From: Melitaea cinxia
Lineage: Eukaryota; Arthropoda; Insecta; Lepidoptera; Nymphalidae
Direction of reading: 5' to 3'
Assembly: GCF_905220565.1 (NCBI RefSeq)
Contig: NC_059405.1
Span: 1,364,001 to 1,428,000, forward strand
Length of the DNA stretch: 64,000 nucleotides
Shown here: positions 11,483 through 22,750 of the stretch, in pieces
How positions within the stretch are numbered: the stretch's first letter is position 1
Layout of the letters: every line of letters starts with the position of its first letter
The notes under the pieces: model-generated
The model's database searches: none
The model's input: only the letters and a program-made list of their open reading frames with translations
What the model was told of the DNA's origin: nothing
Translations under genes and position numbers: made by a program

Positions 11483-12573
11483 GTAATTTATTATATATAT
11501 TTATTTAGGTACTTTATTTTTTTTATTATGTCAAATATGTATAATGGGTTTCCATTCCTTTACAACTAACTGTTTATGGAAAGAGGGATTTTTATCATAT
11601 GACTTTATATGCAGTAAATATGTAATTGTACGGAGTTACGACTTTAAAGAACACGAGAAGTAATATTGTAACTGTAGTTAATAATTTTCATTTCATAACA
11701 TTTTGCCCGCGGGCCGCAGCTTCACTCGCATTAATTTTTTTAGTAAGAAGTATCTTATGTTACTTCTAATACCTCCAAGTAATACGTGTACAAAGTTTCG
11801 TAATGATCGGTTAAGAAGTTTTCGCGTGAAAGCGTAACAAATAAACTTACATTCACATTTATAATATTAGTAGGGATTAAAACTCAATGCGGGTGTGATC
11901 TAGGTTATTGTGAATATATTTATTCGGATAATTACTACAAAACGTAGTAATTAATTACTAATTTTCATTTTTGATTTGTAGTATACAACTTCAGGTAAAT
12001 TTAACATTATAGTTTTAGTTAACATAACAGTTTTATATAACGAGACTTTTGTACATTTTTTACTTTTACCAATCATTTTTGTAATCTGTGTGTTTTTATT
12101 AAAATAAAACTCTGCTTGAAAGCGGTATTATTTAGCTGTGATCTTCTGTAAGGTCGAGGTACTTCCCCATTTGGGCTGCTCCAGATTATGAGCAGGAAAT
12201 ATCCTGTTGACCTCAATTGAATGAATAATCGAAACAAATGTTTACGGGGTACTTATCTTTGCAAGAGACATCTTCTAGCACGAATCTAGAAGATTCAAAA
12301 ACCTTTCCGATAAAGCTCGTAAATAGTTGATGAACTTAAAAAAAGTCTTAAATCAATAATTGTTTGGAAATATTAACACCTACATAACGTTAAGTGTACC
12401 AAATGTTGACGTGGGTACAAGTACTCGGGATTACTAAAATGTAACGCAGCTCATACATGGCATTAAATTTCAGGAAAGCGACGTACTCGCTCAATGTTAT
12501 TTACACGAAGCGGAAATTAAAATTGTCAACTGTCGACTACTGTTTGCTTTGCGTTACGTACCTATTGAGATAA
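11483..12573. repeat. Intergenic DNA with two dispersed repeats
   Basis: Positions 11703-11880 hold a repeat with GCAGCTTCACTCGCATTAA, TACCTCCAAG and CGTGAAAGCGTAACAAA. Copies lie at 29090-29262 and, inverted, at 38777-38957; a related piece is at 14830-15025. Positions 12136-12215 hold a block with AGGTCGAGGTACTTCCCCA, found inverted at about 38013-38075. No gene is seen. Confidence 0.55.
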
Positions 12574-12574
12574 A

Positions 12575-13126
12575 ATAATTGTGTTTGCGCGCAAACGAAA
12601 AAAAAACCGACTTCAATTACATCGACAAGTAATACAACGCAGATCGAAGAAAAAATAGTCAAGCAACTACGCGTTATCAAAGATTACTCAAAAAGTAGTT
12701 ATCAGATCTCGATAAAATTTATATGTGACCACATGATAAACATCAGCTTTCGATTAAATTAAAAATTATCAAAATCGGTACACCCAGTAAAAAGTTATTG
12801 CGGATTTTCGAGAGTTTCCCTCGATTTCTCTGGGATTCCATCATCAGATTCTAGTTTCCTTATCACGGTACCAAACTAGGGATATCCCCTTTCCAACAAA
12901 AAAAAAAATTATCAAAATCGGTATATCCAGTAGAAAGTTATGTGGTATAATACAACGTAGGTCGACGAAAAAAGCGGCAAGTAAAAACGCATTATTGGAT
13001 ATAACTCGAAAAGTAGTTGTTAAATCTCAAATAAATTTAAATGGGACCAATTGGCACACACCACCTTTCGATTGAAACAAAATTTGTCGAAATCGGTCTA
13101 CCCGGTCAAAAGTTCTGATGTAACAT

Positions 13127-13166
<40 letters not shown>

Positions 13167-13208
13167 GTCGAATTGAGAACCTCCTCCTTTTTTGGAAGTC
13201 GGTTAAAA
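12575..13208 (-). repeat. Family-A repeat, complete copy
   Basis: Minus orientation from AATTGTGTTTGCGCGCAAAC to CCTCCTCC, T run, GGAAGTCGGTTAA. Contains one internal unit and a run of about 30 A at 13131-13161. Confidence 0.85.
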
Positions 13209-13225
13209 AGGTGTGTGTCAGCTCC

Positions 13226-13430
13226 TGGAGTTTACTCCTTCAAATCGACTGTCTAAATAGACACAAAAAAGGCTTACTAGTCTAAAAAATTATAATTATA
13301 AGATTATTGTTAGATTATTTTAAGATTAATACCATACCAAAATGGTAAATAAGCGAAACAAATAACGCCATCTATCTATTTAAGATGGCGTTATCAGAAA
13401 ACGTTACGAGGTCAATCGTTCAATAGATCT
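13226..13430. repeat. Palindromic repeat, also found upstream of CCE-4
   Basis: Starts with GGAGTTTACTCC and contains 12-bp perfect inverted arms ATAACGCCATCT (13362-13373) and AGATGGCGTTAT (13383-13394), followed by CAGAAAACGTTACG. A related arrangement occurs at 59598-59697, 27 bases before the CCE-4 start codon. Confidence 0.55.
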
Positions 13431-14830
13431 TACTATTCATATTTTTTTTCTCATACTAGGGGTATTATATGAAAATCGATTCTTAAGGAGTTAAACTGCA
13501 AAAATTAATTAAGAGCGGAATATTGGTATTGGAATAGAAAGATATTAAATTACGAAATACTTTACAAATCTTGTCAATGGATTTTATTTATTCTCAACTA
13601 GGTCTATTATATAGTTGAAAGTGACCGTTATTTCTGCACTAGCGATTGTAGATTGTGCGATAGCGATTAGGAGTCCATTGAGGACAAACATTGTGACACG
13701 AGATTTATATATATTAAGAATATTTGTATTTATTACAAAAAAAAGTCATGTGTCTGTCTGCTGTTAGCTAAAACATTGGCGTTAAGTCAAAAAAGAGGCG
13801 ATCGCGTGTGTACGTTAGGGGTATTATTTATCAACGGGCTCAAAAAAAAAGAATGGTTTATCGATTCAATTATTTTTTTATGTCATAACATTTTTTTTAA
13901 ACGCAGTTTATTTAAAAGGTTAACTACGGAGTATCTTGCCGATTCTTCACAGCAGATTCTACTTTCTGAATCGGTGGTAAACTTTACTTAAACTATAATT
14001 AATTCATTAAATCAAATATAATTTTATTTTGTAAAATGATAAAGTGATACTTGAAAAATGTTGTTAAAGTCTACTTGAATAAAATAAATATCGATTTTCC
14101 ATAACTTTTTACCGGGTGTATTGATTTTAATGATTTCTTTTTGAAATCTGGTACTTGGTCACATTTTGAGCGAGTCCTGATGAGTAGTTTTTGATCTACC
14201 CGCAATAATGTATCAGAAATCGATTTCTTTTTGGTTGAGAGCAAACAAAATTATTATCAACCATATATTTTGACCAAGTTTACGAAATATGATCTCGTTT
14301 ATTATTCTCTTTATCACAACTAAATTTAACAGAAACCCAACATAATCCATGACTTGAATGAAAACCTTGTAATTCGCTCTCATAATTCACTTGCCAAGTA
14401 CCTTTTCCTTCAACTACCTAACTGTTATTTCTTTTATTATTACAGTTTTCTATTTATTATCTTTCTCACACAAGCAAACAACATATCAGTGTATATAGCG
14501 TAATATATATAAATATATATTATTTGTTTTGCTTCGTAGAGAGAAAAAAATTAAATACACTTTATCGTCCACCACTTACAAAAGAATTATCATAAATTAT
14601 TCACATATACAATCGAATACAATGTACAAAAGTTTTTCAGAATCTTTTTAAGGGACAGAATAGTGCTTATTACAGGTTTATTGGTACGAGTATGACTATA
14701 CAAATAAATTAAATTGAAGTGTCTATTTGTAATATTAAAATAACCGCTTTTCACTAAATGCATGTGGATGTATACACGATACATATTACCAAAATAACAA
14801 TTTTTACAATTTTTGTCTTTCCATCAGTCT
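13431..14830. other. AT-rich intergenic DNA with a diverged family-A piece
   Basis: Positions 14095-14255 resemble the 3' half of family A (TAACTTTTTACCGGGTGTA, GAGAGCAAACAAAATTATTA). The rest shows no gene. Confidence 0.5.
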
Positions 14831-16080
14831 GTGTTTGTTCCGGCTAATCTCTGAAACAGCTAGACCGATTTTGACGGGATTTTTACTGGCAGGTAGCTGA
14901 TATAGCAAGGAGTAACTCAGGCACTTTTATTTTAGGAATTTAATTATTTTATAACTCTGCGAACTGAACAATATTTTTTTTTTGTTAAATTCTTCGCGGA
15001 CTAAGTCGCGGGCACAGCTAGTATATAATAATGCAGGTTATAGCATGAAATATTTTGTTTAAAATACGGTGCAGCCCAACTCAACCCCAACCTAATAATG
15101 AAATTGACCTTAGAGAAAATTACAGCCATGCAATATTAGTCCTAAGTGTTTTGCTACTGTGGTTCTCTGTAACAGGCGGGCTTCTCTGCAACTCTACAGT
15201 TACCGCTTACCATCGGGCGTCTCTTAGGCTTATTTGTCAATTGTCACCCTAGTTGTGTATCAAAAATAAGTAGGTAGGTACATAGACACGTACATTTTTA
15301 CATGTTACGACAAATGCCACTTCTTGCAAATTATACCCACATCAAGAAATACTTTACATGTCGCTTACAAGAGGGTAGGTGAAATATTTTATTTATATTT
15401 TATTCGGTATTCAATATGGATAGATTCGTTACTATATTACTTATTATTTTGTTAGATATAATTGTTACTATTGTAAATGTTCTGATAGTGTTATTAATTA
15501 TAATCAATCTGGTATGGTTTTGGTACACACTAAACCCCTATATCCCCTACATGTAAGTCAATGAAAATGGGAAGATATATTATCCGAGTGTTTCTAGTTA
15601 GCAGTAGTGTAGTTAACTAAAACTAAAGCCCGTAGTAAATTTTGTAAGTGCTGTGAAATTAAAAAATTGTAATTCAAAGAATAATATTAATTCATATACC
15701 GTCCACGTCTTGTCCAAAACATGAGGAATGTGAACATTGCCACTTGGTAAGTCTCAAGTAATACAATTAAATTTTTATTTAAAATTTGAATGAATATTTT
15801 TAATTTTAATATATATAGAATGATTCACTGAAAATCAAACAAAAAAAAATCGATGCTAAATAATGATAAATTTAAACTTTGTATCTTTTATTGTAATTAA
15901 AATAAATGCCTTTTAATCCAAGATTATAGATATTAATATAAACATTGTAAGCGCATTGTCGTCCCTATCCTCGATCCTTCCTAAGAGCTCTGGCGATCTT
16001 ACCACCAGAATACAACACTACTTGGAAGTATTATTTTTAAACTGCAACCTTGTATATTGTGTATTTTCCTACTCCTCCTA
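14831..16080. other. Intergenic DNA, repeat fragment at the start
   Basis: 14830-15025 carries a repeat ending in GACTAAGTCGCGGGCACAGC, related to the 11703 family. The remainder has no gene I can support. Confidence 0.4.
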
Positions 16081-16275
16081 AAGGTAATATCCCACTGCTG
16101 GGCATAGGCCTCTTTCCCCATGTAGGAGAAGGATCAGAGCTTAATCCACCGAGCTGCTCAGACTGTTATATTCCCTACTATGAGTAACAATCGCTACCAG
16201 GTGTATATGATAACAACCGAGACCGACGGCTTAACGTGCTCTTTAAGGCACGTTGGGAAGACCTCCATTTTGAAG
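16081..16275 (-). repeat. Family-C repeat (RTE-related)
   Basis: The block AATATCCCACTGCTGGGCAT, AGGCCTCTTTCCCCATGTAG and GCTTAATCCACCGAGCTGC defines family C. Other copies: 20050-20125, 22640-22733, 31918-32055, 41985-42085, 42330-42409 with 44970-44995, and 60203-60375. No coding capacity. Confidence 0.7.
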
Positions 16276-16559
16276 ATGTATTTTCCTAGTTGGGCTGAAA
16301 ATACTCAGTGACAGATGTATTTCTTTGTAAAAGTGTTAGCTCATTGTTATTATTAATAACAGTTATCTAATAAATCTTCTATCTACTTAAAAAGGTTTCA
16401 CTGTATTAAACTTGTATTCAAATTAAGTTCTTTGACGGCTATATCACTTAGATCTTATTGAATATCAAATACAAGAATAGTATACCGTATGATATACGGT
16501 ATATGATAACACTAACGCTTATTAGTTGCATGAGCGTGGGATCAGAACAGTTATAATAC

Positions 16560-17080
16560 ACATAATTGTGTTTGGCGCAAACGAATGAATAAGTTTAATT
16601 AACATCGACAAGTAATAACAACGTGGGTAGTTGGAAAAATAATCAATTAAATATGCATTATTAGGTATAAGTAACTCAAAAAGCAGTTGTATGATCTCGC
16701 TTAAATTCAAATGGTGGTCCCATTTGATAATGACCATGACAAGTTTTCGATTTAAAAAAAAGAGTCATCAACATCAGTACTAAAAGTAAAAAATGTGAGC
16801 CATCACGTAACAGTTGGCAGATGTGAAACATTTGATAAACATTTATTATCTTTATAATTTCCTCAAAATCGCGACAACTCAATTATTATATAGTATATAT
16901 ATTCCATCATAATATAGCGTGGTGATGCGTCGCCACGGCCTATATCTCCACGCTATCAATCGGGTTTACCCTCGCCTATAGATGTTTCACATCAAAAAGT
17001 TATTGGGTAGCAAATTAACAAAAAAAAAAAAAACATACCCACAGGCGAATTGAGAACCTCCTTTTTTTAAATAGGTATAA
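16560..17080 (-). repeat. Family-A repeat, strongly diverged
   Basis: Ends are recognisable (AATTGTGTTTGGCGCAAACG at the left; AATTGAGAACCTCC with a T run at the right). The middle is rearranged and includes unrelated sequence at about 16885-16990. Confidence 0.6.
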
Positions 17081-17818
17081 AGGAAACACAAGTTTAAATT
17101 CCAACTCTCAAGCTGACTTAACCTTACCCTAACAATGACATTGAGTTTTTTGCGATAAGTCAATGTGTATGTTATTTGAGTTATAATGTTTTTCCTATTA
17201 TTATCTTATAATAGGAAACGCAACTAAGTATCATTAAAGTGTATTGACTATAATAATATAGTATGTGTACGGAAACAAACGAGTTTACAAATATCACAGA
17301 TTAATTTTAAAGCAGTATATCTGCAAATAATATAGGTATAATTATGTAACCTTATAACATAAAAGCGATAATTTGAAAAATACATTACGGATACAACTCA
17401 ACAAGTTTATAACTCCATGTAGGATTCGATTTTAACCCATTGGCACAGTGTGTATGGTTGTAGGTTCGATTCCTGCCCTAAGTCTGGGCGTTATATATAT
17501 TTTATACAACCAGATCGGCAAACAAGCATACGCGTAGCAAGCGCCACCTGATGGTAAACGATTCCCGTAGCTTATAGACGTCTGCAACACCAGAAGCATT
17601 GCACTGTGTTTTTGTTATTCTTAACTACTAACTTATCTTTTATCTTGTTCCTTCAATAAATGGTTTGAATACGTTATTATAATTTACTACACACGAAATA
17701 GCTTTTTTTTGTAATTAGTTTTTAAAAATATGTAAAAATATTTTTTTTTTTTAAACAATCGGTTTTATAACTTGAGAAGTATGTAAATATGCCAAGTCAA
17801 ACCCAATAAGAATTTAAT

Positions 17819-17886
<68 letters not shown>

Positions 17887-18105
17887 TATATAAGTAATCT
17901 TCCCTTTACTTGTACTTAATTATATTATTGAAGAATTAGAAGTGGCGCGTCAATGTGTGTATACCACGACTGACTGACTGACTTACTGATCTATATATTA
18001 ATACGTGAACAAAAATTTTTTAATCATTATTCTATAGTTTATAACAATACAAGTTATAAGTGTAAAGTAATTTGTTAACCGTAGAAAGTATCGAAATATA
18101 AGTAG
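17081..18105. other. AT-rich DNA with SINE traces and a TA microsatellite
   Basis: 17430-17500 has a tRNA-like B box (TAGGTTCGATTCCTGCCC), likely a SINE head. 17505-17605 is the short repeat also at 2290. 17821-17883 is a pure TA microsatellite. No gene. Confidence 0.55.
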
Positions 18106-18704
18106 TATCGAAAGGAGGAGGTTCTCAATTCGACTGTATTTTTTTTTTATGTATGTTACATCAGAACTTTTGACCGTGTGGACCGATTTCGACAAATGTT
18201 TTTTTAATCGAAAGGTGGTGTGTGCCAATTGGTTCCCTTTAAATTTATTTGAGATCTAACAACTACTTTTCGAGTTATATCTAATAATGCGTTTTTATTT
18301 GACGCTTTTTTCGTCGACCTACGTTGTATTATACCGCATAACTTTCTACTGGATGTACCGATTTTGATAATTCTTTTTTTTTTGGAAAGGAGATATCCCT
18401 AGTTTAGTACCATGATAAGACAACCAGGATCTGATGATGGAATCCCAGAGAAATCGAGGGAAACTCTTGAAAATCTGCAATTACTTTTTATTGGGTGTAC
18501 CGATTTTGATAATTTTTAATTTAATCGAAAGCTGATGTTTGTCAGGTGATCACATATAAATTTTATTGAGATCTGATCACTACTTTTTGAGTAATCTTTG
18601 ATAACGCGTAGTTACTTGACTATTTTTTCGTCGATCTACGTTGTATTACTCGTCGATGTAATTGAAGTCGGTTTTTTTTTCGTTTGCAAGCAAACACAAT
18701 TATT
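18106..18704 (+). repeat. Family-A repeat, nearly complete
   Basis: Starts at AAAGGAGGAGGTTCTCAATT without the outermost AACCGACTTCC and ends CGTTTGCAAGCAAACAC. One internal unit. Confidence 0.85.
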
Positions 18705-20227
18705 GTTTTGAAAAAAGGTACAAATAAAAATTTTTTTCATAAATTACTTTTCCAAATTAAATGTTTACCCAAAAATCTTCAATGTACATTGAAAGAGAGT
18801 ATTTTAGTCTACAATAGAAGATACTCAAGTTGAACCTAGCACAGAACGAGAATTTTTTGAACACGAACAAGAATTTTTAGAAACCTTATTTTTGCTCTCC
18901 TGTAAATTAATAATTTTCGGCTCACTTCACAGGAAGCTCATAAATATATTGAAATAAGTAAATATATAATATCAATATCAATATATAATATCAATATGAC
19001 AAACAATATCAATATATAATATCAATATGACAAAAGATTTCATGCTAGTATACATTTGCAGTTTAAAATTACGGCTTCAAATCTCTTTAGGAAATAAACA
19101 GTTGTAAACATCTTTGTAATGAATTTAATAAATTAACAAATAATTTTAACAAGATTGAATGAACGTTGCGAATTCTTTTAATATCTCAATACTGAGCCAA
19201 AATGATAAATTAAAAAATATATATCTATTTTTATAATTCTTTATCATAAGTCGGTCAACCGTAACATAAAATTTTCATAACAAAATTAGTAACTAAATAC
19301 TGACCTAGTGGTAATTTAGCTTAGGAATCCGTCACTCCCTGCAGTAAGGTGACTTTTTGTAGTTTTAAACGTATCTTAATAAATACGTTTTTACGGTTTC
19401 ATAGATTTACACCTTTATTTTATTAACTAGCTGACCCCGCAAACTTTTTTATTGCCATATTTGTTATTAACCTTCTTAATCTCCCACTTATTAGTTATGG
19501 GTATGAAAAATAGACGTTGGCCGATTCTCAGACCTACCTGATATGCACACAAAATTTCATAAAAATCGGTCCAGCCGTTTCGGAGGAGGATGTTAACTAA
19601 CATTGACACGAGAATTTTATATATATTATTATGTATCTTTTATATATATGTATCTAAAAACACTAAAAACTCAACAGGTACGCTTATCACAAACATATTT
19701 AATATTTAACCCTTTATTAAGTTGGAGAAGTAAATGAAAAGTTTTAACACATACAGACAAACTTCTTAGATCCATTTTGTATATATAATATACAATACAT
19801 AATTATAATACGTCTTACTATGTATTTATGTCAAACTCTATCAACTAGGTTATTGATAATATAACTCTGAACAGTGTCGGTCGCTCTGTACAACTCGTAG
19901 AAATTATTTATTATTTTCATTATTATATTTCATTCGGTAAGTAATTCTTTTAATTTTTAAGAAATTTCTTCGCAAAAAGTTCAAAATTTAATTATGTTTG
20001 TTATTGTTTGTTATTCATTATTAATTTATTTATTCGCTTCAACGTGTAAAATCCAACTACTGTGCATATGCCTCTTTTCCCGAGTAGGAGAAGGATTAGA
20101 GCTTAATCCACCACGCTGCACCAAATGCAGTTAATATTATGATTATATTCTTAATGTTTTCATAATTAAAAAATAAAATCTTATCAAAGATTGTTATCAT
20201 AGGTGTGTATATCAGAATTCGTTATTT
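18705..20227. other. AT-rich intergenic DNA with small repeats
   Basis: 18973-19034 is a perfect tandem duplication of a 31-bp unit. 19428-19622 is a dispersed repeat beginning TAGCTGACCCCGCAAAC and ending GACACGAGAATTTTATATA, also at 25785-25965 and 31515-31725. 20050-20125 is a degraded family-C copy. No gene. Confidence 0.5.
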
Positions 20228-20838
20228 TTAACCAACTTCCAAAAAAGGAGGAGGTTCTCAATTCGACTGTATTTTTTTTTTATGTATGTTACATCAGAAC
20301 TTTTGACCGGGTGGACCGATTTCGACAATTTTTTTTTTACTCGAAAGGTGGTGTGTGTCAATTAGTCCCATTTAAATTTATTTGAGATCTAACAACTACT
20401 TTTTGAGTAATATCTAATAATGTGTTTTTACTTGACGCTTTTTTCGTCGACCTACGTTGTATTATACTGCATAACTTTCTACTGGATGTACCGGTTTTGA
20501 TAATTCTTTTTTTGTTGGAAAGGGGATATCCCTAGTTTGGTACCGTGATAAGGAAACCAGGATCTGATGATGGGATCCCAGAGAAATCGAGGGAAACTCT
20601 CGAAAATCTGCAATAACTTTTTACTGGGTGTACCGGTTTTGATAATTTTTAATTTAATCGAAAGCTGATGTTTATCATGTAGTCACATATAAATTTTATC
20701 AAGATCTGATAACTATTTTTTGAGTTATCTTTGATAACGCGTAGTTACTTGACTATTTTTTCGTCGATCTACGTTATATTACTCGTCGATGAAATTACAG
20801 TCGGTTTTTTTTTTCGTTTGTGAGCAAACACAATTATT
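20228..20838 (+). repeat. Family-A repeat, complete copy
   Basis: From TTTTAACCAACTTCC to CGTTTGTGAGCAAACAC and AATTATT. Contains one internal unit. Confidence 0.85.
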
Positions 20839-21094
20839 ACTAGAGAATATTCAAACACATACATCAAGTAATAAAAAAGAAAAACCTTAAAATATTACAA
20901 AACTCTCTGCTTGAGTGGTTAGGCTATATTCGTTTAAAGAGAAGTAGAATTAAGAGACAGGCTCGTTTTATTTGATTTAAAGTTGCCATTTAAAAAACAA
21001 ATATTTTTGATTGTTAAAAAAAATATATTTTTCAATCAAAATGTGTGTGTGTATCAAATGTGTTTACAAAAACCACGAGCAATCGCAACACACA

Positions 21095-21175
21095 TGAATT
21101 CACGCATTTTTGGCGCGAACTTGAGGCCTATGTCCAGCAGTGGACTGCAATAGGCTGGAATGATGATGATGATGA
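21095..21175 (+). repeat. Family-B repeat, 3' tail only
   Basis: TGAATTCACGCATTTTTGGC, GGCCTATGTCCAGCAGTGG, then GGCTGGAATGATGATGATG. 5'-truncated with a GAT-repeat tail, like 11399-11482. Confidence 0.7.
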
Positions 21176-21239
21176 CGAGCAATCGCAAACGAAAAACAAC
21201 CGACATCAATAAATTACATCGACCAGTAAATATATGATA

Positions 21240-22476
21240 TACACAGGGCGCACTAAAAGTTTCCGGAACTGGCCAGTTACAGAAACAATATTTAAAAAGT
21301 AATTACGACATTTGAAAATGGAACTCTTTGGCTGTAGAATGCACTTTGTTTTATCTGACTGTCAATTGTTTATACATTGTGGCGCCATTTTAAAAATTTC
21401 GTGTCTACATTAACATGGATTTAACTCGGTAAAATTTTCTTATTATGATTTTCTACGATTTCAAGTGTAATTTGACAGTTCAGCAGAGCCTTGCTCGGCT
21501 TCAATCTGGTTTTGGCAATGAAGCACCATGGCAAACGACTATTTATAGCTGTTTTGCGGAATTCAAGCACGGTCGTGCCAATCTTAGTAACGAATCTCGC
21601 GATAGTCGCCCGCCCACCGCTGTGAACAACAAAAACATTGATGCTGTGCACCGTATGATCAAAACAGACAGGCATATGACCTATCATGAGATTCGGGCAT
21701 CCTTAGACATAGGCATGAGTCAAATACAATCAATCCTACATAAACATTTGGGCGTGAGAAAGCTATGCTCATGGTGGATCCCACACCATTTGACCGAGGC
21801 TCAATAAACGGACCGCGTCTCTTGGTGCAATGCTTACCAGATTCAACAAAGGGGCGTCAAATTTGGTGTGGGAGATAGTAGCAGGTGACGAAACATGGAT
21901 TTATTGCTACGATCCCAAAACAAAGCAGCAATCGGGCGTATGGGTCTTTCAAGGTAAGCCGAAACCAACCAAAGCGGCTCGCGTGAAAAGTGCATCTAAG
22001 CGGATGATTGCTTCTTTTTTTAAAAAAAACTGGACCCGTGGCTACTGTTGCTTTAGATAATGGTCTTGCTGTGAATATTGACTGATACAAGACCATTTGT
22101 TTGCCGGAAGTTATTGACCAACTGTGTAAAAATAACCGTAAACGCCGTCATCTTGCACCATGATAATGCTATCTCCCACACGGCCAGACAGACGTGAAAA
22201 ACGTAGAACTTGTCAGTTTTTTCTGTTCCCAAAAATTAGGAACCAATTACGCGGTCAACTATTTTCATCACCAGAAGAAGCCGTCGAAGAGTATGAAAAA
22301 CACATTTATGAGGTCACCTCGGAGGAGTGGCACAAATGTTTTCAAAATTGGTTTAATCGTATGAAAAAATGCATTAACGCAAAGGGAGAATATTTTGAGA
22401 AACAATAAATTCATTTTTGACCTTTAATAGTATTTTTTTCTTATTCATTCCGGAAACTTTTACTGTGCCCCACGTA
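21240..22476 (+). mobile_element. mariner (Tc1/mariner) transposon, defective
   Basis: A 1,237-bp element bounded by near-identical inverted ends (TACACAGGGCGCACTAAAAG at the left; the complement of the right end reads TACGTGGGGCACAGTAAAAG, both continuing TTTCCGGAA). TA dinucleotides flank both sides, as mariner requires. Length and end structure match the mariner family. The encoded transposase is broken (see 21415-22408), so it cannot move on its own. Confidence 0.9.
21415..22408 (+). pseudogene. mariner transposase, inactivated
   Basis: The N-terminal DNA-binding part (21445-21807, with the GNEAPWQTTIYSCFAEFKHG stretch) ends at a stop codon at 21805. The catalytic part continues in other frames: the GDETW motif gives the first catalytic Asp (codon at 21887) and HHDNAISH gives the second (codon at 22162). 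The third Asp, normally about 34 residues after the second in an SPDLAPSD-type motif, is missing. Sequence jumps from the TARQT region (about 22193) to the FFLFPKI region (about 22220), so an internal deletion removed it. The C-terminal end is open to 22408. Nonsense, frameshifts and the deletion make this a dead copy. Confidence 0.88.
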
Positions 22477-22639
22477 TAATTAGAGGTAACTCAAAAACTA
22501 CTTGTCGGATCTCAATTGAACTGAAATAGGACCACACGACAAACAACAGCTTTCGATTAAAAAAGAATCATCGAAATCCAGGTAAAATACAACGTAGGTT
22601 GACGAAACAACAGTTAAGTAAATACACATTATTAGAGTG

Positions 22640-22733
22640 TGCAGTGTAGCAATTAGAGGATTAAGCTCCGACCCTTCTCCTAAATGGAGAAAGAGACCTA
22701 TGCCCAGCAGTGCAATTTTATAGGCTGAATGAT
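22640..22733 (+). repeat. Family-C repeat next to the CCE-1 start
   Basis: AGGATTAAGCTCCGACCCTT, GAGAAAGAGACCTATGCCCA, GCAGTGCAATTTTATAGGCT. It ends 17 bases before the CCE-1 start codon, with a polypyrimidine/AG acceptor (TTTGTTCTAG, ending 22748) in between. Confidence 0.65.
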
Positions 22734-22750
22734 CGTCCTTTGTTCTAGTA

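Larger units (their letters stand above)
21184..22640 (-). repeat. Family-A repeat split by a mariner
   Basis: The left part (21184-21239, CGCAAACGAAAAACAACCGA, ATTACATCGACCAGTAA) and right part (22477-22640, GGTAACTCAAAAACTACTTG, CAGCTTTCGATTAAAAAAG) are consecutive sections of one diverged minus-strand family-A copy. They are separated by the mariner at 21240-22476. Confidence 0.6.
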
